Below, piece after piece: positions 11,865 to 23,724 of a DNA stretch of 64,000 nt (position 1 is the stretch's first letter; each line of letters starts with the position of its first letter). Both the position numbers and the translations under genes were made by a program. This DNA is from Absidia repens (lineage: Eukaryota; Mucoromycota; Mucoromycetes; Mucorales; Cunninghamellaceae): assembly GCA_002105175.1 (NCBI GenBank), contig MCGE01000030.1, positions 372,001 through 436,000 of the forward strand, in the 5' to 3' direction. The notes under the pieces are model-generated. The model had not been told where the DNA came from. It searched no databases and saw only the letters and a program-made list of their open reading frames with translations.

Positions 11865-13609
11865 CTATTCTATAAAACCAGTAACAAAGCTATTGATCGA
11901 TTCCCATTCGAGTGGATCCAACGGTGGCGTAGGTGGAGAAGTAGTCGGGGCCGTGGAATTAGCTTGATTTTTTTCATATGGAAGTAAAGAGCAGGTGGGA
12001 GATGTTTGTCTCATGTGTTGTGGTGGGGAAGATACTGTTTTGCGAGCTGTAAACGCATACCAATTGAGATGACTTTGATATCGTACACATTCCTTTAAGG
12101 TATGTTGAATCACCGCATCCGTCAAGAATGCCGTTGAAGTGGGTTCTGTGCCGGCTGAGCAAGTTGAAGAGGTAGGTGTGTTGTGTGTGATTGTAGGATT
12201 GAGCGATTTCAAAAACAATTCCAAATTATGCGCGTGAAGATCCCCGAGCTGGCCGCCCCATCCTAAAGGCATGGTAACTTTGTGCTGCATGGTATCAATG
12301 AAACCACCTTGTGGTGATTGTGTTGTCATTAATAATGTTGATAGTTGAGTACACAGATCAGATTCAATTCCAAAAGTGGCCATTTTTTCCCGCACTAGCA
12401 AAAAGAAAAAGAAAGATGAGTAAAAAGGCGAAAAGAAAGAAGTCGCACTCCGCTTTAAAAAATTACAATGGTGATTGATAAGTGTGGAAGCGACAGGACC
12501 AGGTCTTTGGATTTGATATTCTACGTCCACAATTTCAAGGTACCCATTTGGTTTCAAAACACGAGCAATTTCTGTCAAAAGTTGGATCAATTGAGATTTG
12601 GATAAACAAGTCATCATTTGTCGCATAAATATATAATCAAATGATTCATCTTCAAACGGTAATCCATCAAGCATATCATGTTGTTGGAAAAAAGCATTAC
12701 TTGGTTTGATAGCGGTCGGATACATTGATGCAATATCAATCCCATAAAAATCTACATACAAAGTTAGATCCAGTAAGTTTCAGATGCGCCCTTCCATTTT
12801 CCCCTTTTACAAGTCATCGACCCCATCTATATATTGATATACTATCATACCTGTCTCACTAAACTCGGTTGCCATTTCCAAGATCCTAAAATAGATGGTG
12901 GTACTACATATTTAGTATGACAAACGGTAAAATCATTTCTTTTAGGGTGCCATTTACCATGTACCAGCACCCGTTCCAATATCCAACACTTTCGGACGTT
13001 GCTGATCATCTTCATGATACAAATTCTGTAATAATGACCGGACAGGAGATATATAATTGGTGTCAAATGCGTATTTCAGGAGAAAGTGCTACAATGATCC
13101 AAGGAAAATAAAAAATCGATAAAAATAAAAAAAAGGTGTTAAAAATCATGCCATAAAAAAAAAAAGCCCCCTCCCCCCTCCCCTCATTTCAAGTTCTCGA
13201 GTCGGGAAATGAAAAAAAGGGGGGTGGAGAGGACGGGACATTTTTTGTCCTTAAATATGCCAATAAGCATGTCAAATCAATCTTTTACCAGTACAATCAA
13301 TCGATCACATTCATCTTCATCGCAGGGTAAAAAATAACGGGAATGGGTTGTATTAATAAATGTTCTGCCATTGATCATCGTATACTCCTTAATGGAAGAA
13401 GACGTTTGCGAAATGGAGTTCGAGCTTGGAGGTGGAGTGGGGCATAACGTATGTTGTTGATTGTCCATGGTAGTATTTTTCTTTAATGTGGGTGGAAAAA
13501 ACAAATGTTTAAGACCTGGCTTTTGTTCCGACAGTTGAGCCTTTGCTTTGGTGGATAAATGGGATGTGATAGCCGATGGGACATTTTCTTGTGAATGGTT
13601 ATTGCCCAT
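11865..13609 (-). CDS. Class I SAM-dependent methyltransferase
   Basis: Exons on the minus strand: 13289-13609, 12958-13088, 12851-12885, 11865-12751, in phase. The last contains a probable 54-nt intron (12395-12448) whose removal joins FLKR to MREKMATFGIE; it is open either way, giving about 439 or 457 residues. The Rossmann core is clear: motif I VLDIGTGAGTW, then ILEMATEFSETDFYGIDIAS, motif II/III FEDESFDYIFMRQMMTCL, and motif post-III LTEIARVLKPNGYLEIVD. The preceding stretch INGRTF...YFLPCDEDECDRL..HFLLKY is typical of a large fungal methyltransferase family with unknown substrates. The N-terminal ~75 residues and the C-terminal tail are low-complexity. The substrate cannot be inferred. 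Confidence 0.87.
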
Positions 13610-14934
13610 AATAATCTCTAATTCTACTTTTTTTTTTTTGGAATCAAGTATGAGGAAGATATTCAGAAGAAGAAGGAACCGAGAAATAGAAAAAAAAGAG
13701 AAAAGAATAAATCGGGTGTCCCCAATGATTTGTACTCTCTCGCTTGCACACCCTCTATCTTTTTTTTTTTTTTTTTAGTTGGCGATCACCCGAAAAAAAA
13801 AATACTAGTTTGACGGAGGAGTCAATCTAGTCGCTTCCAGGGACACACACTAAGAAAAAAAATACTCCTAGATAAAAAATAGGTGTTTAATTCTCAGGGG
13901 TTATGTCAATCCTTTTTTTATATCTTATATTTGACCTTGTAATATCGATATTCCTTACAGCATTGAGAACAGAAGAGGAGAATATGATTTCAATCCATTG
14001 TATGCACACCATTCATTCCATCGTCAAATGGATTTGTCCCAACACCTGATTTTAAAGAGCGGTCCGAGTCTTGATGCATCTACTTGTTAAATGTTCCACG
14101 AAATTCTCACATGGGATGATAATGATTATCGAAAAACACCATTTTTTTTTCAAAAAGAAAAAGAAAAAACCTTGTAACTATTCCTTACCCACTATTCCAT
14201 GGTTACAATACAGGGCTGGAAAAGTTAGGACAGCTGTAGTTATATTTCATATCAACCAATACAATGGAAGTGTAACGAAAGCCCCAGAACCGAAAAACAT
14301 GGAAGTTCCAGTTACTTTTCGGAAAAGGCTTCTAATAAGCACATGCTGTCTCACCCCAAAAATGGACCACAATGTATTTTTTGACACTTTTTTTTTCTCC
14401 ACCTTTGAGTTCCTTCATGAATGTTGGACACATTTCGCGCCCAAAAAATAAATATGGAATAGGTTTGTAGGCGGAGTTCCGCTTGTCTTTTTTCTTTCTT
14501 TTTTTTTGCGGCGAGCGACATTCAACTTCATTGTTTTATAACCTGGGGTTCCTGTATCACCACTATCTGCAAAGCTGCAGATAAACATTTATTAGCAGAA
14601 ATAATTGCATGAACACAAAAAAGCAAAAACAAAAAGATTTTGAGCGTCATATGATACCATTTTGAGTCGCTACATTTACGACCCACAAATTATTCAAATC
14701 TCTTTACTCTTTCATAATAATAAACGCTCTGGCGCACTGCGGGAGCTTTTAGAAATCTTGTGATTTATTGAGTGTCGGAGTTCTTTTTATTGAAGTGTGG
14801 ATTTTGATGGGAAGGGATTGGAGCTCCCGCCATTGCGCACTATGGTGGGCAAACCCGAGGTATGCAACCGTCGCGCTCAGCGCTTCGTCAATGGGTAATT
14901 TTTGTGTGTTGGATAGCGTTTAGGTGTAAAAATT

Positions 14935-15280
14935 TTCAATTCAGGCTCAGCACACCTGATTTCTAGTTTTTTTTTTTTTTTTTGGCTCCAATTTTTTTTT
15001 TCCTTCCTTTTTTCTTTTTTTCCTTCATGAAAGTCTGAATGATATGGTGGCAAGGCTCATTAGGTTACTGGTGTTCTGAGATTAGTGTTAGAACTTGAAT
15101 TAGAGGCATTTTCAAAAATGCAAAAAAAAACATCATGGGGAACCCCTTTCATTTTGGATATGTGATTTCTAACTTCCACTACATTAGCCTTTATTGTAGA
15201 ATAGTGCCATTAGCTTAGCTTAGTGTTAGTTGTCATAGTTTATACTGTATACTTATCTGAATTAAACATGTCTCGTTTTT
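14935..15280 (+). repeat. Dispersed repeat family, solo end (copy 3)
   Basis: Carries the terminal motif CACACCTGATTTCTAG, then a polypyrimidine stretch, GATGAAAGTCTGAATGATAT-like sequence around 15026, the core CATGGGGAACCCCTTTCAT (15134-15152) and TTAGCTTAGCTTAGTGTTAG. It matches 40525-40855 closely over its whole length by eye. Confidence 0.75.
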
Positions 15281-15579
15281 TTTTACCGTTAATCTCTTTT
15301 TCATACATTTTATTGTTTCGTTGAATGGGCCTGAGTAAAATTCGGCGTGTGTGTATTTATGCGTAGGAAGAAAGGCATGTGCTTGTGTAAAAAAAAAGTC
15401 AACTGCAGAGTATTTTGTTGTTTGTCTCCTTTGTATTTCTCAATTGAGTGGATTATATAAAGCAGAAGTGGTGGGGCTAGCTTAATACAAATTATTCTGG
15501 GGCATTGATCTAGAAATGTCAGTGGACCGATATTGCAAAGTCATAGACGTCCAAAAGTTCGATAAGAGTGCTTTTTTTC

Positions 15580-15582
<3 letters not shown>

Positions 15583-15655
<73 letters not shown>
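15583..15655. repeat. Poly(A) tract
   Basis: About 73 consecutive A. It is too long to be trusted exactly in an assembly and is not attached to a recognisable retrotransposed gene. Confidence 0.8.
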
Positions 15656-15656
<1 letters not shown>

Positions 15657-16714
15657 ACTGCTACAGCGAATTTTCCCTCCATTTCACACTGTATTGAGTA
15701 GCTATGGTGTGTATAGTATATGTTTATTACAGTTTCCTGAAAAAAGTGTCGGCCGTGGTGACAGAAAAGGGGGAAAAAAAAGGATAGCGGCAGCATTGAC
15801 ACAGTGATGTGAGTGGAGGAATGGAAGGATATTTCAAAGTCATAGATCTCTTAACTTGGTTCAAGCTCTTAGATAAGCTTTTACCCCTCTCTCTTTAATA
15901 AAGGGATAAAACATCAATATCTCTTTCATTCTCTCCAAGTTTATTTGTTACTTTCTTAAGTCTTATTTTCTATTGATCAAATTTTGTCTCGGTGAGATAT
16001 ATTATTGAAGTGGGCCATTGATCCGACTGTGGTTTCTGTGTTCGGAATTTTGCTGTACTTTACTACTTGGCAAGTTATTGGACCCGCCTGGTGTATTATT
16101 ATTCAATATATTATCTCTTTATATTTACTACTGTATGTTTTTATCCGAGTTGTAATTGGGTGCATCGTATATGTATCAGAGAGGAGCACATGAATCAGAA
16201 TCAAATATATTTAAACACCGTAGGTGTATTTTTTGGAATTTGGGAGTGTGAAATGGGAGTGCCCCGAGTCCTGCCCCTCAAAGGTGTATTTTGGACTGAC
16301 TGAACTCAAAATTGAATGCATTATTGGTGAAGGCAATATCTTCCCTTTTACATCCGCATTTGACGCTCCTGACTATATTACTAACTCTAGATCAAGTGAT
16401 ATCGGCATGGATGATCAAACAACAGATGCAATTTTATCTAAGGCTTTATGGAGAATATTCCTCTGATAGTCATTATTTAGTGTCATCTCTACTATCTTCC
16501 TCACCCTAGCTCACTAGTGTTATCTTTTGATTGGTCTAATAAAAAATATGGGTTTTTTTTGTCCGTCGGTGTTTTGAAATATTTTATCTGGTCTTTCTTT
16601 TCTTTTTTGCTTTTTCTTTTATTGTTTACTCTTATTGTCTTTTTATACTCATTATATTCATTTGATTGGTTCATCACTCTTATTATATTTTATGAATGCT
16701 GATCCTGGCTCATT

Positions 16715-19700
16715 ATGAACCTTCAAGATGATATCACGTCTTTCCAGACGATACGAAATAGTCTGGATTCAAGTTCATTACACTGGCACAACGATATTCG
16801 CACCGTTCAAGGGCCTGATGGAAACACCATTCTCTGTGACTCACCTCAGTCTTCTCATTTACCGTATTATACTGGTCCTGATCAAACCTTAGCTTCTCGC
16901 TCATCATCAACTACAGCTCAACCTACTCGATCCTCAGAACAGCAGCAACAAAACCAGCAAAAAGAAAATACTACGCTAGACGAGCGGCATAATAGTGAAA
17001 CATCTCATGCTCCACCTTCACCTCTATCACCAAATACAATGAATCAACAAGCGGCTCGTCGCTCCATTCGCCGCGTTAAACCTCGTCGAGTAATTGGAAA
17101 CTATACCTTTGTCAGTACTTTAGGCAAAGGGTCATGCGGAAAAGTACGATTAGCTGTTAATAACCTCAATCAAGACAAGGTGGGTTTTGTATGAAAATGT
17201 GTACTGTATATACTAGGGTTTTGCTAACATTTTATTATATTTCTTGAAACCAGCTTGCGGTGAAAATTGTACCAAGGATCGGAACACAGGAACGAGTACC
17301 CAATGACGACGGGGTCACAGCAAAGAAGAAACGGGAGAAGGACCAGCATCGTGAAATCAGAACCATCCGGGAAGCCAGTATCATGCTCTTACTTCATCAC
17401 CCATATATTGTCAGTCTGAAGGAAATGGTCGTACTGGATCCTTACTACTATATGTTTATGGAGCATGTGGACGGTGGTCAATTACTGGACTTTATTATCT
17501 CTCATGGCAAGCTCAAAGAACGTCATGCACGCAAATTTGCAAGACAAATCGTTAGTGCTTTAGGTATTGTATTGTAGAGCCGCCACCGAAGCAAAATGCA
17601 TCATAAGAAATACTAACATGAACTTTATTCTTCACCACGTACAGATTATTGTCATCGAAATTCCATTGTGCATCGCGACCTCAAAATTGAAAATATCTTG
17701 ATATCCCGAAAAGGCCACATCAAGATTATCGACTTTGGACTTTCTAATTTATTCTCTCCTCGTTCTCACCTTTCGACATTTTGTGGATCTCTCTATTTTG
17801 CTGCTCCTGAATTGTTGAATGCCAAAGCGTATACTGGCCCTGAAGTGGATGTTTGGAGTTTTGGCATTGTGTTATATGTGTTGGTTTGTGGCAAGGTTCC
17901 TTTTGATGATCAAAACATGGCTGCTCTTCATGACAAAATAAAACGTGGCGTAGTTGAATATCCATCTCATTTAAGCTCTGGTAATATTAGAAAAAAGAAG
18001 GATATGAAAGCAGAAAACATGTATGTATTGACTTTTTGTTGTTTGAATAGATTGCAAAAATATCTTATCTAGAATGCTCGTGGTGAATCCAAATCACCGC
18101 GCTACAACTGCTGAAATTACTGTACACCCGTGGATGAACAAGGGATTCACCGAACCAGTGGACAACTACCTGCCAGATCGCGCCCCATTAAAACTACCTG
18201 TGGATATGCAAGTCGTCCGTGGTATGACTGGATTTGAATTTGGATCAGAACAAGATATCAAAAACCAACTGGAAGCCATCATTCAATCTGACGATTATCA
18301 AAAGGCCGCGGCGACATTGGCGGAACGCCAAGCACAGCGATACCACTCATCATCTCATTCACGACGCCATCGATCATTTATTCTACCTAATGACGATCCC
18401 CAATCTATACCAGCTGCTTACCATCCACTGATCTCTATTTACTATTTGGTGAAGGAACATATGGAACGCGATGGACAAATATCACGCGACAACAAGGAAA
18501 ATACTGAGTATCTTTCTGCAACTCCCTCTCCAAAACGTAGCCTTAACTCGTCTTCTGATCAACATTCCGATTCTGCTCATCTTTTGTCGCCAACTTCAAC
18601 TCTAAATACCACCACAGGTCCCACCTCAGACTCTACCCAGCAAAATCACGAACCTTCCTCATTGATGGTGCACCCTTCAACCATTATTCCTCTACCTGAA
18701 GCCGCTCATGCTGTACCCTCTTCAACTTTACAAAAAGAACCAAAGCTTGTCAATGAATCTCCCATGACCCACACTACATTACTCTCCACAGGGGTGGCAT
18801 ATGGAGACAAAGGTAAAGTGCATATCCAAATAGATGGCGACGGGCAGATTACCACTGACACGGAAGATCACCATCCGGTAGAACTTTCACATGGCTTTGG
18901 ACGACTTTTTAATTGGCATCCTTCCTCACATCATCAACGTGCTAGTGGATCTGACAAAGAACACCAACACACCACCACCAACAACAACAACAACAACGAT
19001 AACAGTCGCAATGCTCTTCAACAATTGACGCAGGCAGTCACTCGAACATCATTCGACAAAAGAAATAACCGCCAGCGCAGACACACGAGCGATGCTATGA
19101 CGGGGACAACACAAGAGGATGCAAATATATCTGATTTCCTTCCCATGCCATCCACATCTTCGGGAAACGGACCAACTTATGAACGTCATGGTGATATTAT
19201 GTCTGCTACTGGTGCTCATGGTCGACTGGAAACGCGGGATCATCGACAATCGAAAAAATATGGCCATAGACCATCGACGATCAACTCAAAGGCAGCAACA
19301 AACGTGGATGGTAATTACCAACAGCACGATGACTCTGCATTTTCAGCTGGCACAAAACGACTTGGAAGAACTTTCAGCAAAATGCTATCCCGCAAGGCAG
19401 ATCCTTCTACTATCACCAACACGATGCCTTGTTCACAAACCGACACCTCCGGATCAACATGTGATGAGGAGGATCAGGAAAAGGCTATGGACCAGATAGA
19501 TCATCAACATCATCATCATCATCATCAACATCATCACCATCATCATCGACATGCTATCGGTCATCGTTTTACAAAAAGCAACAGCGGTAGAGGTGATGAG
19601 CATACAATAACACCAACAACCATAGCTAGAAAATACAATACGACGTCATATGACCACCACCTGCATGAACAGACATTCCCAACAAACATAGGCGGTACAC

Positions 19701-20191
19701 TTCATCACAACCAAGGAACGGCCGATGAACAAGTCAAACCGGTATTTCTCAAGGGTCTCTTTTCGGTATCGACCACATCCACCAAACATCCGTCCGTGAT
19801 CCGTGCTGATTTGATACGTGTGCTGGAACGCATTGGCGTCAAATGGCGTGAAAGCAAAAGTCGGTTCGAATGTGTGCATGTGCCAAGCATTGATATGAAT
19901 CGTGTGACGACGGGTGCTGAAGACGACCGCGACCAGCATTTATCTGGTCGTAGATCCCCGGTTCATGACTCATCTTCCCTGTCATTCTCGCCACCTCCAA
20001 CCCACTTGACGACTACATCCACATCCGCAGCATCTGTCACTGTCCCTGATTTGGTGGTTCGGTTTGAAATATATATTGTGAAAGTTCCGTGGCTGCTGGG
20101 CATGCATGGCTTGCAATTTCGAAGGGTTAGCGGCGACACTTGGCAATACAAAAATATGTGTAGTAGGATCTTGGCAGAACTCAAATTGTAG
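16715..20191 (+). CDS. kin1: Kin1/PAR-1/MARK-type Ser/Thr protein kinase with KA1 domain
   Basis: Exons 16715-17179, 17254-17563, 17645-17980 and 18051-20191 give about 1083 residues. The kinase domain spans roughly 130-393: GKGSCGKV loop, catalytic Lys in [22 protein letters not shown], activation-loop [14 protein letters not shown] and [14 protein letters not shown], the wording typical of fungal Kin1. A UBA-like stretch ([17 protein letters not shown]) follows. The long linker is Ser/His/Asn-rich, with a histidine run near 19503-19550. The C-terminal ~100 residues ([20 protein letters not shown]...[18 protein letters not shown]) form the KA1 membrane-lipid-binding domain. Known Kin1 proteins control cell polarity, exocytosis and ER stress signalling at the cortex. 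The start is the first ATG of the exon; all catalytic residues are present. AATAAA follows at 20396. Confidence 0.95.
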
Positions 20192-20395
20192 AAAATGTGG
20201 TTTTAGTATTAGTTTCAGTTATGTTTTAGTATCAAATGTACATAGTCTTATTTTAGTTTGTAGTTTATCATTTTTATTATTATCATTTTTATATACAAGC
20301 CTCACTGTAGCATTCCGGTGGCATTTCCGTGGCGCGGCCCTTTGGGACTCGATCTACATTGCTCGCCATGTCGTCGCTCCAAGTGAACGGAATTT

Positions 20396-20401
20396 AATAA
20401 A
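20396..20401 (+). terminator. Polyadenylation signal AATAAA, kinase gene
   Basis: AATAAA about 205 nt after the kinase stop codon. Confidence 0.5.
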
Positions 20402-20852
20402 CTCACTCACAATCATTTAAAATGAATTTTGTACAATTTGTAGTTATAAAGCAACCACAATCGCACGCGAATGACTATATTACGGGTTTGTAGTTAGAAA
20501 TTATTATGATATCATAGCCACTTTTTTTGAATAAAGACCATTTTATTATCTCTCGTGCATATGCTTTTGCCTTCTGATTTTGATCTTTCTTCTTCCGGAG
20601 GATGAATAATGGCATTTAGATACTGTTCACGTTAGCCGGCGAGCCAATTTTTATCTCCCTGCAAAAATTTTTTTTTGATCTGACCAGAACCAAAGTGCGG
20701 GATTTCGATTGAATTTTTGTAAGATCATGCTTTTTTTAATTTTTTCATTTTTTTTTTTTTGTCCTCCACAATGTTGTCCTCCGAGTGTCTGATGCTCTTG
20801 GAGTGGGATTTTTATTAGATTTGGAGGGTTTCGAAAAAGGTCAAGACAAAGG

Positions 20853-20890
20853 ACATGGGAAAACCCTTTCATTTTGGATCTAGGATTTTG
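20853..20890 (+). repeat. Dispersed repeat core (copy 4, minimal)
   Basis: Matches the family core: CATGGGAAAACCCTTTCAT followed by TTTGGATCTAGGATTTTG. Flanks on either side do not resemble the longer copies. Confidence 0.65.
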
Positions 20891-22000
20891 TTAACATGTT
20901 TCTGGAATGGAATGGTAGGTAACACGCCGGTGGGCTCAAGTGATCATGGCGATTCTGGAATGGACTGGGTGATTCGCTGGTGGAATCTACGTTGCTGTTT
21001 GGCTCAGTATGGCATATGGAGCATCCCATAGAAATAGCATATACATAGCAGATTAGATATAGTAGTGGTAGTTTTATTAGTATGTAGAATAGCTATTATA
21101 TCGAAATAAAATGATATTGTTTGGCAGTAAAACTTTACTTTTTGTCTCAGGCAGCTGCTGGTTTTTAGGCGGTGCATGCGAGCCCTGTCACTATTTTTTT
21201 TTTTTTTTTTTGCTACTCTTCTGAAAAGGTATTGAAGAAGTTGAATAGTGTGCTACCTCTGCTTTCGGCTGCGTGGGCGAGGAAAAGTATGAACTATGAT
21301 TAACGCTGAAATATGTTGATTTGATGGAATTGTTAGCCGTTTTTTAAGAAAAGGTGGACGTTGAAAAAAGTATCGGCTCTGACGCACGCTGAGAAAAAGT
21401 TGGCTTGAGGATGCGTAAGAGGTGATCCCTGTGACTTGGGGGGAATTGAGACTTTTAAGAGATATATAGAAATAATATTATATCGATAGATAGATAAGTA
21501 GACAAGTAGGCTGTTTTCGATGACTTGATGGCTTTTTAGCGGAACGAGTGTTTCCTTTAGAGGGAAAAATACGTGGTTCGTACGAAGCATATGGAAACCG
21601 CTGAATAATCATTGTGTATGATTAAAGTAAACTAGAGCTGACATCCACACATCAATACAAAAGACGACATACAATATCACTTCTCGAAACAAAGACGATA
21701 GATTTTTATTCTTTATTAGCGGCAAAGCACTCTATTTACATGTATAATAATAATATTTTTCAACAAAAAAAATGCTTCAATGTATATGAATGTTGGGGAG
21801 AGATGATATGTAAATCAAGTGAAAGGAGGTAGAGTGAAGAGTGTTGACAAATTGGGAAAGGAATAATAGAAAGAAAGAAAAAAAGACAGTATAAAAGACA
21901 AGATAATGACTAGAGGGTGTGTGTATGTGTACTATAAAGGCAGGAGAGATACGCGCAAATGGCAAAAAGAAGGGAAGAGATGATGATTTACTTCCAAAAT

Positions 22001-23141
22001 CTAGTAGCCACCGCGACCACCTCGGAAACCACCACCGCCACCACGGCCGCCTGAATGAATAGAAAATATATATCATGTCAGTTTCATCGTAAAATTAATG
22101 CCCAGTACCCCAGCTCGCTCTGATCACTCTAATTACCAAAACTGCCACCACCTCGGCCACCGCCAAAGCCGCCACGGCCACCACCTAAAAAACAGAAGGT
22201 ATAGAAATATTCGTTATGGAAAATCAAGTACTCTTTGTGTTATTTCATGCTCTTACCTCGGCCACCACCGAAACCGCCACGACCACCACCGCGGCCTCCA
22301 CGGTCACCACCGAATCCACCGCGGCCACCACCTACAAAAAAAAAAAAAGGTACTATTAACAAAGCAGTCCTATTATGTTTCACTTGTAATGAGTTTTCAT
22401 CATACCACGACCACCTCGGGCTCCACCACGAGCACCACCACGGAAACCACCGGCGCCACCGCGCTTCTCAACCTTTCCTTGAAGACCAGTAGCTTTGGAG
22501 GCTAAAATCAATAAAGTATAATATTAGTACGTTGAGGAAGGAAAAAGTATCCTACTAAAGGTAAGTCAGTGTTTATATTTACCTTTGCCAGCGACCTTGG
22601 GCTTAGGCAAAAATCGTTCCAATGGAAGAAGCTTATCACCTCCAATATAAACCTTGTCATTAGGCTTGAACGACGTGGCCACCATACCTTCTTGCATCTT
22701 GACGGTGAAGTAGACTTCATTCAAAGGACCAAGAATTTCATCGACCTTACCGATTTGAGACTTGTTTTCGAGGTAAATAGGGGCATTGAAGTAAGGTACC
22801 TTGGGGTTGATCGACTTGCACACCATTTCCCCTTCACAAGCATGTTGAAAAGCGCCCATGGCTATAAAGAAGAGATCAATTGAGTTGATTGAGAAGGTAC
22901 GAAAAAAAAATTAAAAACGAATGCTCATATAATCTTACCGATAACTTCATCGGGAGGACCTTGGAATCCACCGTTGAATCCACCACGACCGCCACCACGA
23001 CCTGTTAAAAAAAGTCCACTGATTAGTATACATATTTTTACTTCGTAGCTTGTAGTGCCTTTGTTTGTTGATCTTACCACCACGGAAACCACCACGACCG
23101 CCACCGCGACCACCACGTTCACCGAATCCACCTTTGCCCAT
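22001..23141 (-). CDS. GAR1: H/ACA ribonucleoprotein complex subunit GAR1
   Basis: Seven exons on the minus strand: 23078-23141, 22939-23001, 22583-22861, 22406-22501, 22257-22331, 22137-22184 and 22001-22050, giving 224 residues. An N-terminal RGG domain ([19 protein letters not shown]) leads to the conserved Gar1 core: [48 protein letters not shown] and [22 protein letters not shown]. Then come a basic linker and a C-terminal RGG domain ending GGRGGY. Known function: Gar1 binds the pseudouridine synthase Cbf5/dyskerin in nucleolar H/ACA snoRNPs that pseudouridylate rRNA. Both RGG domains are cut by introns, all in phase 1 within Gly codons, so the small RGG exons are symmetric. The divergent neighbour is ARS2. 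Confidence 0.96.
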
Positions 23142-23724
23142 GTTTATGTATTGAGAATAAAAAGTTGAGAAGTAAAGAATAAAAAGGTTTCAATCAAAAA
23201 AGAAAGAAATATTGGTTAAAAAAATAAAAAAATAAAAGAAGGACTTTTTTTTGACACACTCTGCAGTGGCTTGCAACGAAGCTCACTGAGTTTGAAATGT
23301 CGTCTTTTTTTTTCATTTGAGCTGACAACAGCTGTGGTGAAAGTCAACTGATAAAGTGATAAATTCTTGGACTAACGAATAATGAAAAAGGAGGATCATT
23401 AATTATACGAGCACACATACACCAAATGATTTGATTTTTAGAGATTAAATTTTTATTATTTGTTTGAAGAAAAATTTCTTTTTTTTTTTATCGTCTATAT
23501 CATAAATAGAGCCCATAAGCACAGTTTTGCGGTTTTTTTTGTCTGCACTATTTTTTTTAAATACCGTTTTTTTTTTTTTTTTTCCCTTCCCACCCCCTTA
23601 CTTTTTTATTTTCTTTTTCTTTTTCTTTATTTATATTATCTCCTCTTCCCTTCCTCCTTATACTTTTATTTTTATTTTACTTTCTTCTTGTTATATATTT
23701 TAAAACCTTCTTTGTCTCACAATA
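23142..23724. promoter_or_regulatory. Shared divergent promoter of GAR1 and ARS2
   Basis: 583 nt between two divergent start codons, with strong pyrimidine stretches before the ARS2 ATG. No specific factor site can be named. Confidence 0.55.

Larger units (their letters stand above)
13610..16714. other. Long gene-free region
   Basis: About 3 kb without a supported gene. Contains a repeat-family end (14935-15280), an imperfect inverted repeat (14731-14747 with 14821-14840), an A tract of about 73 nt (15583-15655) and a weak ORF at 16224-16466 of unknown nature just before the kinase. Confidence 0.5.
20192..22000. other. Convergent intergenic region with repeat fragment
   Basis: Kinase 3' flank with AATAAA at 20396-20401, a short repeat-family core at 20853-20890, and AT-rich sequence to the GAR1 stop. 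No supported gene. Confidence 0.55.

Noticed and set aside
16224..16466. 80-residue ORF just upstream of the kinase, possible gene fragment
   Set aside because: No recognisable motif and no splice path in frame to the kinase. It could be leader sequence or chance.
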